DNA of 64,000 nt from Paludibacteraceae bacterium (GCA_017550335.1 JAFZPM010000014.1:124001-188000); one strand, 5' to 3'; shown: positions 55,286 through 64,000, counted from the stretch's first letter. A program made the numbers and translations. The notes: a model not told the origin generated them from the letters alone.

Positions 55286-55456
55286 AACACTAAATAAATT
55301 TATTACATTAAACAATCAATGAGATGAATTTAGTTGAATTCTTTGCCAAAGCCAAATCTCATCGACGGAACAATCATTTTTCTTCTCGAATCAGCTGTTT
55401 TTGCGGACAAATCGGCAAAGGTGCATACGCACCATATTATTTTCACCGGGCATCAA

Positions 55457-55505
55457 CAAAAAGTAGCCCTTTTATCCCTCCAAAACGCAGATGGATAAAA
55501 GGGGC
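55457..55505 (-). terminator. terminator after the second repeat lipoprotein
   Basis: On the minus strand GCCCCTTTTATCC pairs with GGATAAAAGGGC, and TACTTTTTG follows. The bases just before it (TTGCC) are shared with the copy after paralogue A, so the duplicated unit includes the 3' region. Confidence 0.75.
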
Positions 55506-55556
55506 AACAAGTTTTACCATACGCAGTTCGTCCCCTTTACAGAAAGGGATCGCTAA

Positions 55557-56114
55557 TTACTCCGCATCAGACTCACCTTCCAGATCCACATCCTCGAAAT
55601 CTCCAGCAGCGATCTTTTCCGACAAGATCTGAGGCAAAACATCCACACGGGTGAAATTCCTAGAAGGATTGGACGGAACCCTCAGCGTATCGTCCGCAAT
55701 CCGTGGCCAATCGCATGTTTTTTCCGTGTAAGCGGTCAAATACAACTTTTTGTCATCGGGCGAATAACTATGGCGATAGATGAACACGACCTCATCAACC
55801 TCTATGTCATTCACATACATTTCATAATAATAATCCTTCTCAAACATCAGGTAACTCTCAAGATACCAATAGGAATCAGAGGGAACTTCTATCGAATCTA
55901 TTTTCATCCAAATGCCAATCAACGGATTATTTTGGTTTTGATTCTCACCATTACCCTCCGAGCCTTGGTTCTCCCCGTTATTCTCCGAACCCTGCTCACC
56001 ATTTTGAGTATTGTTATTCACCACCTCATCTTCCTCATCATCGCCACAACTCACGAAAGCGACAGGAGAGACCATCAAAAAAGAAAACAGCACTGCCGAA
56101 AACAATTTCTTCAT
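55557..56114 (-). CDS. repeat-bearing lipoprotein (paralogue B)
   Basis: The 185-residue product has nearly the same first 40 residues as paralogue A (MKKLFSAVLFSFLMVSPVAF, lipobox Cys in FVSC) and an Asn/Glu/Gly-rich linker with two QGSENNGEN-type units. The C-terminal domain starts PLIGIWMKIDSIEV and ends LSEKIAAGDFEDVDLE. It is only moderately similar to that of A (shared FEKDYYYE-like and SEKIAAGDF segments). The 5' non-coding bases of the two genes are also alike (AACACTAAATAAAT versus AACTCTAAATAAAT, then CATTAAACAATCAAT). The pair arose by duplication, with the mature domain diverging faster than signal and linker. It is likely anchored to a membrane; the role is unknown. Confidence 0.8.
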   Translation of the reverse strand: MKKLFSAVLFSFLMVSPVAFVSCGDDEEDEVVNNNTQNGEQGSENNGENQGSEGNGENQNQNNPLIGIWMKIDSIEVPSDSYWYLESYLMFEKDYYYEMYVNDIEVDEVVFIYRHSYSPDDKKLYLTAYTEKTCDWPRIADDTLRVPSNPSRNFTRVDVLPQILSEKIAAGDFEDVDLEGESDAE

Positions 56115-56240
56115 AACTCTAAATAAATATATTTCATTAAACAATCAATAAGATGAAGGTAACCAACCTTTCTTTCATGGTCAAATTCCATCGACAAAAC
56201 GTTCATTTCTCCATACGGATCAGCGATTATCAAGGACATA

Positions 56241-57143
56241 TCAGCGAGAGAGCACCAACATGGCGGAAAGAAGCACCGCGAACAGCAACATGTTCCTGGA
56301 GGTCTCCCCGATCAGGACATTCAACCTTGCAGGCTGGTCGATCTTACGGATCTTATTCCAGGTCATAGCATGCAAGAGCAGGTAAGGCATCATCATTAAA
56401 AACATATAGAGGGGCAAGTCCAGCACACAATTCATCACCTGCGCCAACAACAGGGCAGCCACACCCGAGCACAAGTACAAATAAAGCCCGAACCGTTTGC
56501 CGAGCAACACCACGACCGTACGTTTCCCCGACTTCGCGTCATTCTCCACATCCCGGTAATTATTCAAGACGAGCAACACATTGACCGCCAAGCCAGTGGC
56601 GATGCCCGCCAATGTCAGCGCCATGGGCCAAGAAAGGATCTGCACGTAAGCCGTGAAACCGACGGCGACCAATCCGAAGAAAGCCACCACCGCCACATCG
56701 CCCAAGCCGTTGTAGGCCAAAGGGAACGGACCGGAGGTGTAGAAGTAGGCGAACAACACGCAAAAGATCCCCACCGCGACGAGCCACCAACCCACATAGA
56801 GCATCAGCACCGAACCGAAGAGGCAACCCAACGCCACCACCACAAGGATACCGATCTTCATGCGGTCAGGTGTAATCCATCCCTGCGCCGTGGCACGAGG
56901 CGGTCCTAAACGGTCCTCCCCGTCGCTTCCCTTCAGGAAATCATACAAGTCGTTGATCAGGTTCGCCGCGATCTGCATCGCAACCGCGAACAGAAGGCAA
57001 CACAAGGCCGGCACCCACTGAAAAGCGTCGAAATAGTATGCCAAGGCGCAACCCACGGCCACCGGTGCCACCGCCGCAGCCAAGGTCTTCGGACGGGCAG
57101 CTAAAAGCCACGCCCGCACAGAGTTCTGTCTAACTTCTTCCAT
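56241..57143 (-). CDS. menA: 1,4-dihydroxy-2-naphthoate polyprenyltransferase
   Basis: The 300-residue UbiA-family protein has eight or nine transmembrane helices and the prenyl-diphosphate binding motif NLINDLYDFLKGSDGEDR, which is the MenA form of NDxxDxxxD. A second acidic motif is YRDVENDAKSGKRT. It attaches the isoprenoid tail to 1,4-dihydroxy-2-naphthoate to give demethylmenaquinone in the inner membrane. The frame opens at 57203, inside the terminator of the GH9 gene. The ATG at 57143 (MEEVRQNSVRAWLLAARPKT) is the normal MenA start. Confidence 0.95.
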   Translation of the reverse strand: MEEVRQNSVRAWLLAARPKTLAAAVAPVAVGCALAYYFDAFQWVPALCCLLFAVAMQIAANLINDLYDFLKGSDGEDRLGPPRATAQGWITPDRMKIGILVVVALGCLFGSVLMLYVGWWLVAVGIFCVLFAYFYTSGPFPLAYNGLGDVAVVAFFGLVAVGFTAYVQILSWPMALTLAGIATGLAVNVLLVLNNYRDVENDAKSGKRTVVVLLGKRFGLYLYLCSGVAALLLAQVMNCVLDLPLYMFLMMMPYLLLHAMTWNKIRKIDQPARLNVLIGETSRNMLLFAVLLSAMLVLSR

Positions 57144-57173
57144 CGGATAGAGTCTATTGGTCCCGCGAATATA

Positions 57174-57207
57174 CAAAAAGAGGGATGAACGACACACGTC
57201 CATCCCC
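57174..57207 (-). terminator. intrinsic terminator after the GH9 gene
   Basis: On the minus strand GGGATG and CATCCC (57201-57206 and 57182-57187) enclose a 13-base loop and are followed by TCTTTTTG, about 25 bases after the GH9 stop. Confidence 0.75.
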
Positions 57208-57230
57208 CATCATATTATTATAAAAAACGA

Positions 57231-60191
57231 TTACTCCTTCACGATTCTTTCCGTATAGATCGAGTCGCCAGCGATGACACGCACCACATAGATGCCTGCA
57301 GGCAATGAGCGCAAATCCAGCGTCATGTCGGAAGCGTTCAACTGCTTCTCAGCCACAACCGTTCCCATAAGGTCGAAGACCTGAGCGGTAGCCGACGCAA
57401 CCGTATTCAATTTGACGGTCAAGAGATCCGACACTGGGTTAGGATAGAATGCACAAAGAGCGTTTTCCACATCCTCGACACCAGAGGCAGAGCCCTTCTT
57501 AGCAAACACCACGGCGCGGGCACACCCCGAACCGGTCGTCACGTTCCAATCAGCGATACCTGGGAAACCAGTCTTGCCATCGCCCGCACTGGTAAACGTG
57601 AACGGTTCACCCTGATGTGCGAAGGAAGAATAATTACTCATGTTATCATAATAGGAGATGGCGAACGCATCGGAAGAGAAGGTCAAGGTATAATCTCCCG
57701 CACCAGGGATCTCGATTGGGGTCGAGAAAGTGATCTTCACGAACTGGTTACCCTTGGATACCTGGATTGGGTCTGAAGTGAAAGTCTTCTTCTTCGCACC
57801 ACCCAACTCAGCCTTCACCGTAGTCTGACCTTGGTTGTAAGGGTTGCCATCGACATGAACGTAAACACTTGTGATGTTGCAAGCCTTAGAAGACGTGAAG
57901 TTAGCGGAGATGTTACCCCAGTTCACAGCCGTGGAGGTGAAGTCCTTCTGAGCTGGGCCCACCACGAAGTCTATGGCGCCGGCGTCCTGCACGTAGAAGG
58001 TCTTGTCCGCGGAGATCGTGGTCTTGTAGGAAGAGCCCGTGGCAAGTGGCGAGCCGCCCTCAGGCGTGTCGTACCACTCATATTCGCCATCCCCCTTCAC
58101 CGTCAGGGTCACATTGCCACTCACATCAGAAACGGCATCCTCCACCTCAGGCAACAAGGAAACCACCTTGAAGGTCGCGCCCGTCGATTCACAATTAGAA
58201 GCGGAGATCTCGCACGTGTACTCACCACCCTTCGTGACGACATACTTCGAAGAGGTGGCACCCTTCAACGCCTCCCCATTTCTGTACCACTGGTATGTCA
58301 CCGGAGAATCACCCAAGCTGAAATCCATCTCAATTTGGGAAGGATTACAGAGCTCCATGTCCGGGATAGGTTCGAACTCAGGCAAGGAAGCCACCACCAC
58401 AACGCTTCCGCTGGTAGTCCAGTCGCCGGCGGAATCGATCTCGCAGGTATACTCGCCAGGAGCGGTCACCTGATAAGAAGAGGCGGAAGTCGATGATTCC
58501 ACTTTCTGTCCATCCTTATACCAAGTGAAGGTCTTCTTGCCATCGGCAGGCACCTTAGAGTCCAAAGTGACAGACCTCATGCCACACAGGGAGACGGTAG
58601 GCTCAAATTCAGGAGACGGGTGACCGAACTTATTGACATTGACAGGGTTAATGATAGAGTTGATATAACCCAGAGCGCCGACCAGACCCGCATTGTAGTC
58701 GATACCGCCCTCTGACCTCTCATAGTCGCTCAACGACTCCGAATAGGAACCAGATGTCAAAGTAGCGCCATCGCCACCCACCATGAAGCCAAATTGTATG
58801 AACTTGTAATTCTTGTCAGGAACAGGTATGTTGGCCATATTATTGCCATCATAACGGAAGAAATTACGATGATGAGGGATCACCGGATGCTTATTACCAA
58901 ATCCTACGACGAAAGACGTGTTAGTAGGATTCTTACCCAAGATGAATTCAATGGTGGTCAACGCATAAGGATTCAACTCCTTGTCTCCCATCAGTTTAGA
59001 ATACAACGCATAAACGAAAGCCTGGTTGGCAGGATAACGAAGCGTACCCCAATTGTGATAATGGCCTTCCTTTCTCAGCACATAGCCTGAAGAAGGTTTA
59101 TACATCGAATTCACGTAGAAATCAAGCACCGCCGTAGCCTTCGAACTATAGGAGGACTCCTTGATGGAGGCCATCAGATAGGCCGCCAAATCCTCCGTGT
59201 TGTTATAGCACAACGTGTAATTGTAATTATAGTCTCTCTGGCTATCCATCCAGGAACATTCCCCTTCAGCATTATTCAGGTACTTGGAATCTTTCGTGGC
59301 ACGGTATAACTCCGCCTCGAGGATGACCATGTCCGTCACATACTTAGGCTTCGCACCATAGAACTGATCCCCAGACGTATTACCTTTCGAGGTTCCGTTC
59401 ACAAAGTCATGAGCGACCTTAGCCTTCTCCAAGCACTTTTGCGCATATTCCGGGTCAAACTTCTTATACACACGGGACATCACAGCCAATGCGGCACCTC
59501 CGAGAGCAACCATAGAGGTCACGTTACCGCTCGCCTTCAGGATTTCTCTGGTTCCATCCGACTCACCTCCCTGTGCTTTCGGCATAGCGGATTTCACGGA
59601 AGAGGTGCACCAAACCGCATGGTCATAGCCTCCATTGCCCTTTTGGTAATAGAACGTTTTATCATCACGGATAGCCTTCAGGATAAAATCGGTCGCATAC
59701 TTCACCTCGTCCAAGATGTCAGGGATACCGTTCGGCGCACCCTTCTTTCCCTCCCAGGTATAATCATCAGCGGAGATGTAACCATGGTAATCGAAGGAAT
59801 AGTAGTCGTCATATCCCTCCGGAAACTCCGAATACCCCAACGCCAGCATATAGGCGGAATAGAAGAAGGTCTGGCCGAAGAGGACAAAATCGCCGCAATC
59901 GAACCAGCCACCCGTCAGATCATACGAGCCATCCGCATCCTTCAGGTAAGACTTACCCTTGACGAACTTACTCTCAGAAAAAGATGTGCCATTGGCAACA
60001 CCATTCGGTTCATGCGTGGCTATGAGCCAATTGACTCCGTCACCCATGCGCTGGGCGCCATAAAATCTCGTTGTCATCCACAAAGCCTTCTGATATTGCT
60101 CCTTATCGAATGACAAGTCCGCCGCGGAGGCCGTGAAGGCACCTGCGAGAGAGCATACCAACGCTAAAATCGTAAATTTAAATCTCATCAT
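57231..60191 (-). CDS. secreted GH9 endoglucanase with Ig-like modules and T9SS sorting domain
   Basis: The 986-residue protein has a signal peptide (to about residue 23). The GH9 catalytic domain (about 28-515) follows, then Ig-like modules (about 525-750, with TFTWYKDGQKV, TYQWYRNGEAL and repeated GEYTCEI), a beta domain (about 755-900), and a C-terminal T9SS type A sorting domain (about 911-986: FYPNPVSDLLTVKL, VFDLMGTVVAE, LPAGIYVVRV, IVKE end). In the catalytic domain the base motif is GGWFDCGDF (Asp98, Asp101; usually DAGD), the substrate His is in VIPHHRNFF and the acid Glu in SEGGIDYNAGL. It should cut beta-1,4-glucan outside the cell, and export would depend on the T9SS encoded at 18219-24076. 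Confidence 0.93.
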   Translation of the reverse strand: MMRFKFTILALVCSLAGAFTASAADLSFDKEQYQKALWMTTRFYGAQRMGDGVNWLIATHEPNGVANGTSFSESKFVKGKSYLKDADGSYDLTGGWFDCGDFVLFGQTFFYSAYMLALGYSEFPEGYDDYYSFDYHGYISADDYTWEGKKGAPNGIPDILDEVKYATDFILKAIRDDKTFYYQKGNGGYDHAVWCTSSVKSAMPKAQGGESDGTREILKASGNVTSMVALGGAALAVMSRVYKKFDPEYAQKCLEKAKVAHDFVNGTSKGNTSGDQFYGAKPKYVTDMVILEAELYRATKDSKYLNNAEGECSWMDSQRDYNYNYTLCYNNTEDLAAYLMASIKESSYSSKATAVLDFYVNSMYKPSSGYVLRKEGHYHNWGTLRYPANQAFVYALYSKLMGDKELNPYALTTIEFILGKNPTNTSFVVGFGNKHPVIPHHRNFFRYDGNNMANIPVPDKNYKFIQFGFMVGGDGATLTSGSYSESLSDYERSEGGIDYNAGLVGALGYINSIINPVNVNKFGHPSPEFEPTVSLCGMRSVTLDSKVPADGKKTFTWYKDGQKVESSTSASSYQVTAPGEYTCEIDSAGDWTTSGSVVVVASLPEFEPIPDMELCNPSQIEMDFSLGDSPVTYQWYRNGEALKGATSSKYVVTKGGEYTCEISASNCESTGATFKVVSLLPEVEDAVSDVSGNVTLTVKGDGEYEWYDTPEGGSPLATGSSYKTTISADKTFYVQDAGAIDFVVGPAQKDFTSTAVNWGNISANFTSSKACNITSVYVHVDGNPYNQGQTTVKAELGGAKKKTFTSDPIQVSKGNQFVKITFSTPIEIPGAGDYTLTFSSDAFAISYYDNMSNYSSFAHQGEPFTFTSAGDGKTGFPGIADWNVTTGSGCARAVVFAKKGSASGVEDVENALCAFYPNPVSDLLTVKLNTVASATAQVFDLMGTVVAEKQLNASDMTLDLRSLPAGIYVVRVIAGDSIYTERIVKE

Positions 60192-60260
60192 ACAATACTG
60201 CTTTAAAACATTATATACTTAATCCGTCTATTCCTCACATTGAATAGAAGTTACAATCGG

Positions 60261-60268
60261 CAAATATA
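60261..60268 (-). promoter_or_regulatory. -7 element of the GH9 gene
   Basis: The minus strand reads TATATTTG, matching TAnnTTTG, about 70 bases before the start at 60191. A -33 TTG is not evident. Confidence 0.45.
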
Positions 60269-60336
60269 AGAAAAAAACAATACAGAAACACATTTCTTTT
60301 TACGAAGTGGAAAGAGGAACTCATAAATATAATGAT

Positions 60337-60344
60337 TAAATTCG
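60337..60344 (+). promoter_or_regulatory. -7-like box of the DUF3078 gene
   Basis: TAAATTCG followed by CGC, 32 bases before the ATG at 60377. It is the same TTCG variant as before efp and leuS. Confidence 0.4.
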
Positions 60345-60376
60345 CGCCTGAATCAGTAATCAGTTAATGTGTAGCG

Positions 60377-61657
60377 ATGCGTCGGAAGTTATTCCTTATC
60401 AGAGCAATCTTCTTTTTCACCTTCATCTTTTCCTTCTTCCAAGCGAAGGCGGACAAGGAAGCGTCGTTATTCCAGCTGGACCTGAATGACTCCATCACGA
60501 CCGACATCTCCAATTTCCTGCCGGTCATCGTATTCGACTCCCTACATGCGGAGGATCTGGTGCCCTTCTCCCTCCCCTATACGATCTCATACTTCAAAAA
60601 AGAGGAGCCCGGCAGACGCAAGTTGAAGTTTGAAGAGGACTACGACAGCGTAATGATCCATGACAAACTGACAAGGAGGTCGGTCTACAACATCGCCATC
60701 AGCCGTCCCGACCTGATCGAATTCTATAACCTCAACCAGTTTGACGAAACACTGAACACCGTGGAGGTGATTGACGTACCGCTCTACGTGGAGGGGGTGA
60801 ACACGCCGCAATGGATTCCCATGCCTTACACATTGGAGACATCCAAGAGGCACAAAGAAAATGAGCCATGGACATTCAAAGGGAACCTTTCCCTGCAATT
60901 CTCCCAATATTACGTGACGGACAACTGGTCCAAGGGAGGAACACCCAACGCCACCTTCCTATCCATCCTCGAATACAAGATCAATTACAAAAAAAACAGA
61001 TGGTTGTGGGAAAACGAATTCAACGCAACGATTGGCTTCTACAACACCCCGGACGACACCCTACGGGCTATCCGCGTCAACAACGACGAGATCAAAATCC
61101 CCTCTCACATCGGGTTCCAAACCCGCATGTCCAAGAAGCTATATTATAGCGCATACATCGGATTCAACACCTCAATCCTGAAAGGATACAGGAAAACCAA
61201 TTCCGAGGATGTGGTCGCATCCTTCCTATCCCCGTCCAAATGTTATTTCGGCATCGTGGGACTAGACTACAAACACAGCAAAAACACAACAATGAGGATC
61301 TATCCATGGAGTTACAAGCTCATATTCCTCCTGCCGGGCTCGGAGGTGAACCATCCAGAAGTAGGCCTCGACAGCGCCCAATGCCACAAATGGTTCTCAG
61401 GCTACATCATCCAAACGGAACTCAATTGGAGATTCTCCAAAGAGATACGAATCGATTCAGAATTCGAATTGTTCAACTCCTACAACTTCAAGAACATTGA
61501 CCTTGATTGGAAGACCGTAGGAAAATTCACCATCAACCGATTCCTGAGCACCAGGCTCTCCCTCATCATGCGCTTCGACAACACGCCTATCAACAAGAAG
61601 GCGAAGATACAGATACAAGAACAACTATCCTTTGGGTTTAGCTACAATTTTCAGTAG
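60377..61657 (+). CDS. DUF3078 outer-membrane-type protein
   Basis: The 426-residue protein has a hydrophobic signal segment (FLIRAIFFFTFIFSFFQAKA). From about residue 165 on it is a series of alternating strands with the DUF3078 hallmark PWTFKGNLSLQFSQYYVTDNWSKGG, later KLYYSAYIGFNTS and SLIMRFDNTP, and a phenylalanine/glutamine end (FGFSYNFQ). This suggests an outer-membrane beta-barrel. DUF3078 proteins are frequent in Bacteroidota and have no settled role. It stands between the two glycoside hydrolase genes, divergent from GH9 and 214 bases before the xylanase. Confidence 0.82.
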   Translation: MRRKLFLIRAIFFFTFIFSFFQAKADKEASLFQLDLNDSITTDISNFLPVIVFDSLHAEDLVPFSLPYTISYFKKEEPGRRKLKFEEDYDSVMIHDKLTRRSVYNIAISRPDLIEFYNLNQFDETLNTVEVIDVPLYVEGVNTPQWIPMPYTLETSKRHKENEPWTFKGNLSLQFSQYYVTDNWSKGGTPNATFLSILEYKINYKKNRWLWENEFNATIGFYNTPDDTLRAIRVNNDEIKIPSHIGFQTRMSKKLYYSAYIGFNTSILKGYRKTNSEDVVASFLSPSKCYFGIVGLDYKHSKNTTMRIYPWSYKLIFLLPGSEVNHPEVGLDSAQCHKWFSGYIIQTELNWRFSKEIRIDSEFELFNSYNFKNIDLDWKTVGKFTINRFLSTRLSLIMRFDNTPINKKAKIQIQEQLSFGFSYNFQ

Positions 61658-61774
61658 ATAAAACATTACAAACCAACACATTACAGAAACAACACAAATC
61701 CCATCCAAATACAGATTGGAACAAAATTCCACTAATTTGGCTCTAAATTCACATCCTTAACGAACAAATGGGTC

Positions 61775-61782
61775 TACATTTG
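61775..61782 (+). promoter_or_regulatory. -7 element of the xylanase gene
   Basis: TACATTTG fits TAnnTTTG, 89 bases before the ATG at 61872. No spaced TTG was found. The rest of the 214-base gap shows no gene. Confidence 0.5.
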
Positions 61783-61871
61783 CGACCGTAAGCACATGTA
61801 TTTATCCCAGGCCAACAGGTCTGAAGTAATGAGAAGACTTAATTAATTAATCACCATTAAAAGACACACAC

Positions 61872-63920
61872 ATGAAAAAGAATTACATGAAAGCCATATT
61901 GGCAGCATTAGGAATGATGACGTGCGGTTGTGCCATGGCACAGCTGGCGAAGGACAATCCGTGCAAATTCTTGGGCAACATCACGACCACCAAGGATTGG
62001 AGCACGGGAGAACAGTGCGACTACAAAGACTGTAACCTAGTTTACGCCGACTACTGGAACCAAATCACGTGCGAGAACGCCACCAAGTGGGGTTCCGTGC
62101 ACAGCGGATGGGGGAAATTCAACTGGTCAAGTCCTGACAGGACCAAAAAGTATTGCGATGATCACGGGATCATCTTCAAGTTCCACGCCCTCATCTGGGG
62201 AAGCCAACATCCTAACTGGATTGAAAACCTAAGCGTCGACGACACCAAGAAGGCTATCATCGAATGGTACGACGAGTGCAAGAAACACTTCCCGAACCTC
62301 GAGATCATCGACGTGGTGAACGAGGCCATCTATTCCGGCGGAGATTACCACTCCCCTTACAAGTCCACAAAAATCATCCAGGCATTGGGTTCTCTTGCGG
62401 AAGACAGGGCACAAAGGGAGACTGGCACAAGGCCTAGCTACAACTGCAACACGAACGGTTACCCTAACACCAACTCATACCAATGGATCGCGGAGGCGTT
62501 CCGTCTGGCGCGTGACCGTTGGCCGAACGCCATCCTTATCTACAACGACTACAACACGTTCCAATGGCAAAAGACCGAGTTCATCAACCTCGTCAACGGT
62601 TTGAAGGCTTGCGGTGCGCCTATCGACGCGGCGGGTAACCAAGCGCACGACCTGAACGACATGAGCGGCAGCCAATTCAGGAGCGCATTGGAGGAGATCC
62701 ACAACAAGACGCAATTGCCTCAGTACATCACCGAGTATGATATCGCCAAAAGCGATGACGCCACATTCGAAACACGCTACAAGGAGCAATTCCCTATCAT
62801 GTGGGAGGCCGACTACGTGGCCGGTGTCACCCTCTGGGGTTGGATCTACGGACACACATGGGTTAGCAACGGATGCTCCGGATTGGTCAGGGATTGCAAG
62901 AAACGCTCAGCATTCACATGGCTGGAGAGTTATATGAAGAGCGATGCAGCCAAGAACGCACAAAGCCCGTTCTGCGGCACGGCATCCAAACTCAAGGCTA
63001 ACGTGGAACTCTCAGCGGACGCCATTTCCGTAGGCGACAAGTTGATCATCAACGTAGAGGCATCAACCTCCGAAGGAAGCATCAGCAACATCACCGTGAA
63101 GGTGGATGGTAACACCGTGAACAATGAGAACGGGAAATGGGTATACGTGGCGGACAAGGCCGGAAACCTGGAGGTCCTCGTCACTGTACAAAGCACCAAC
63201 GGGGACAGCAAAGAGATCAAGAAATCCATCATAGTATGCGAAGCAAGGGCTCCATTCTCAGGATCCGCCATACAAATCCCAGGAACGATCGAGGCGGAAG
63301 ACTTCGACAAGGGATGTAGCGGTGTGGCATCATACGACTCCGACGGCACCGACGAGGGAGACAGCAAAGGCTACCGTTCCGACAACGGAGGTGTGGACAT
63401 CGTGAAAGGAAACGGAGGCTACGCCATCGGCTACACGAAGAGCGACGAGTGGCTGGAATATACGGTAAACATAGAGCAAGCAGGCTCATACACCGTTTCG
63501 GCGACCGTATCTTCCGGATCAAACAACTCAGGCTTCAAGATCAGCTGCGGAAACTCCTCCGCTAAGATCAGCGTGCCAGCAGGTGAAGATTGGGACACTT
63601 ACACAGACGTGGAGACTGACATGGAACTCTACGACGAAGGTGAGCAAACCATCAGATTCACCATCACAGGCGACTATGTCAACATCGACAAGGTCAAGTT
63701 CACCTGCCAGAACTGCTCGACCTCAGGAATCGAGATCACACCGAGCGAGATGGAGACAGGCAACTACACCGTCATCTCCATGATAGGTGAGACCCTCGGC
63801 GAGGTGACCTACGACGGGGGCGACTTAAACGAGAAAGTAAAACAGATCACAGGTAACAAAGGAGTCTACATCCTGAAAAATACCAATTCAGGGAAAGCCT
63901 CCAAGTTCATCTGCAAATAA
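61872..63920 (+). CDS. secreted GH10 endo-1,4-beta-xylanase with CBM6-like module and T9SS-type tail
   Basis: The 682-residue protein has a signal peptide (ending about AMAQ). The GH10 barrel (about 30-360) carries acid/base Glu151 in DVVNEAIY, nucleophile Glu288 in QYITEYDIA, the FKFHALIWGSQHPNW strand and the TLWGWIYGHTW strand, so the site is complete. A linker/Ig-like part (about 372-455) follows, then a CBM6-like module (about 465-615, IPGTIEAEDFDKG, GYTKSDEWLEYTVNIEQAGSY in part, VNIDKVKF). The last 55 residues (YTVISMIGETL, GVYILKNTNSGKASKFICK) look like a shortened T9SS sorting domain. It cuts xylan backbone outside the cell and complements the GH9 enzyme. Confidence 0.94.
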   Translation: MKKNYMKAILAALGMMTCGCAMAQLAKDNPCKFLGNITTTKDWSTGEQCDYKDCNLVYADYWNQITCENATKWGSVHSGWGKFNWSSPDRTKKYCDDHGIIFKFHALIWGSQHPNWIENLSVDDTKKAIIEWYDECKKHFPNLEIIDVVNEAIYSGGDYHSPYKSTKIIQALGSLAEDRAQRETGTRPSYNCNTNGYPNTNSYQWIAEAFRLARDRWPNAILIYNDYNTFQWQKTEFINLVNGLKACGAPIDAAGNQAHDLNDMSGSQFRSALEEIHNKTQLPQYITEYDIAKSDDATFETRYKEQFPIMWEADYVAGVTLWGWIYGHTWVSNGCSGLVRDCKKRSAFTWLESYMKSDAAKNAQSPFCGTASKLKANVELSADAISVGDKLIINVEASTSEGSISNITVKVDGNTVNNENGKWVYVADKAGNLEVLVTVQSTNGDSKEIKKSIIVCEARAPFSGSAIQIPGTIEAEDFDKGCSGVASYDSDGTDEGDSKGYRSDNGGVDIVKGNGGYAIGYTKSDEWLEYTVNIEQAGSYTVSATVSSGSNNSGFKISCGNSSAKISVPAGEDWDTYTDVETDMELYDEGEQTIRFTITGDYVNIDKVKFTCQNCSTSGIEITPSEMETGNYTVISMIGETLGEVTYDGGDLNEKVKQITGNKGVYILKNTNSGKASKFICK

Positions 63921-63945
63921 GCTCCAAATTTTGAAAACAAGCGAA

Positions 63946-63989
63946 AGAGAGGGTGTATCGCACTTCTGGCGATACACCCTCTCTATTTT
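63946..63989 (+). terminator. intrinsic terminator after the xylanase
   Basis: AGAGAGGGTGTATCGC pairs perfectly over 16 bp with GCGATACACCCTCTCT, followed by ATTTTC. Confidence 0.9.
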
Positions 63990-64000
63990 CATGGGGTAGA

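Noticed and set aside
57144..57203. Upstream ATG for menA
   Set aside because: It lies in the terminator of the GH9 gene; the MenA family start is at 57143.
1..64000. CRISPR arrays, insertion sequences, integrases, rRNA operons, replication origin
   Set aside because: No regularly spaced direct repeats, transposase or integrase frames, rRNA-like stretches or DnaA-box clusters were seen.

Overview
The window comes from a gut- or rumen-type member of the Bacteroidota, most likely order Bacteroidales. Evidence: a complete gldK-gldL-gldM-gldN set with a PorP/SprF gene (core of the type IX secretion system, T9SS), a sugar transporter GluP next to a ROK glucokinase, an OstA-like protein behind SurA-type chaperones, DUF3857/transglutaminase proteins, promoters of the TTG-N19..21-TAnnTTTG type and mostly no Shine-Dalgarno sequences. 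A GH9 glucanase and a GH10 xylanase at the right end, both with C-terminal tails of T9SS sorting type, point to plant cell wall degradation. No phage, insertion sequence, CRISPR array or rRNA was seen.

Layout. 1-2304: 5' part of a large secreted InlB/List_Bact-repeat protein running off the left edge. 2443-3930: CoA-transferase. 4148-14750: a compact minus-strand run, read from the right as three periplasmic folding factors, an OstA-like protein, a TonB-dependent receptor, gluP and glucokinase, ending in a terminator. 14861-18105: rplS and leuS. 18219-24076: T9SS operon porP-gldK-gldL-gldM-gldN. 24233-27605: DUF2795 protein, methyltransferase, efp, divergent tyrS and tRNA-Gln. 27883-31978: two exported DUF3857 proteins, one with and one without a transglutaminase triad. 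32301-36466: tRNA-Gly and a patch of poorly recognised genes with an L,D-transpeptidase. 36697-39537: four-gene operon for GDP-D-glycero-alpha-D-manno-heptose. 39515-42155: glycosyltransferase, VanZ-like protein and divergent trpS.

42273-50161: a minus-strand surface-glycan operon with its own consensus promoter and a leader of about 190 nt. It encodes a cytidylyltransferase/Gfo-Idh fusion, an SDR, a LicD protein, two glycosyltransferases and a YfhO membrane protein. I read it as a candidate for putting an activated alditol phosphate (or similar) onto a surface glycan; this is the least ordinary system in the window. 50262-54430: pbpC and typA. 54728-56114: two tandemly duplicated lipoprotein genes differing by one 27-bp repeat unit. 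56241-57143: menA. 57231-63920: GH9 enzyme, DUF3078 protein and GH10 xylanase.

Many genes serve the cell envelope: outer-membrane assembly, protein secretion, heptose and glycan synthesis, peptidoglycan. Starts were moved inward where the longest frame began with TTG or inside a terminator (glucokinase, leuS, methyltransferase, tyrS, hddC, vanZ, one glycosyltransferase, the fusion gene, both lipoproteins, menA).
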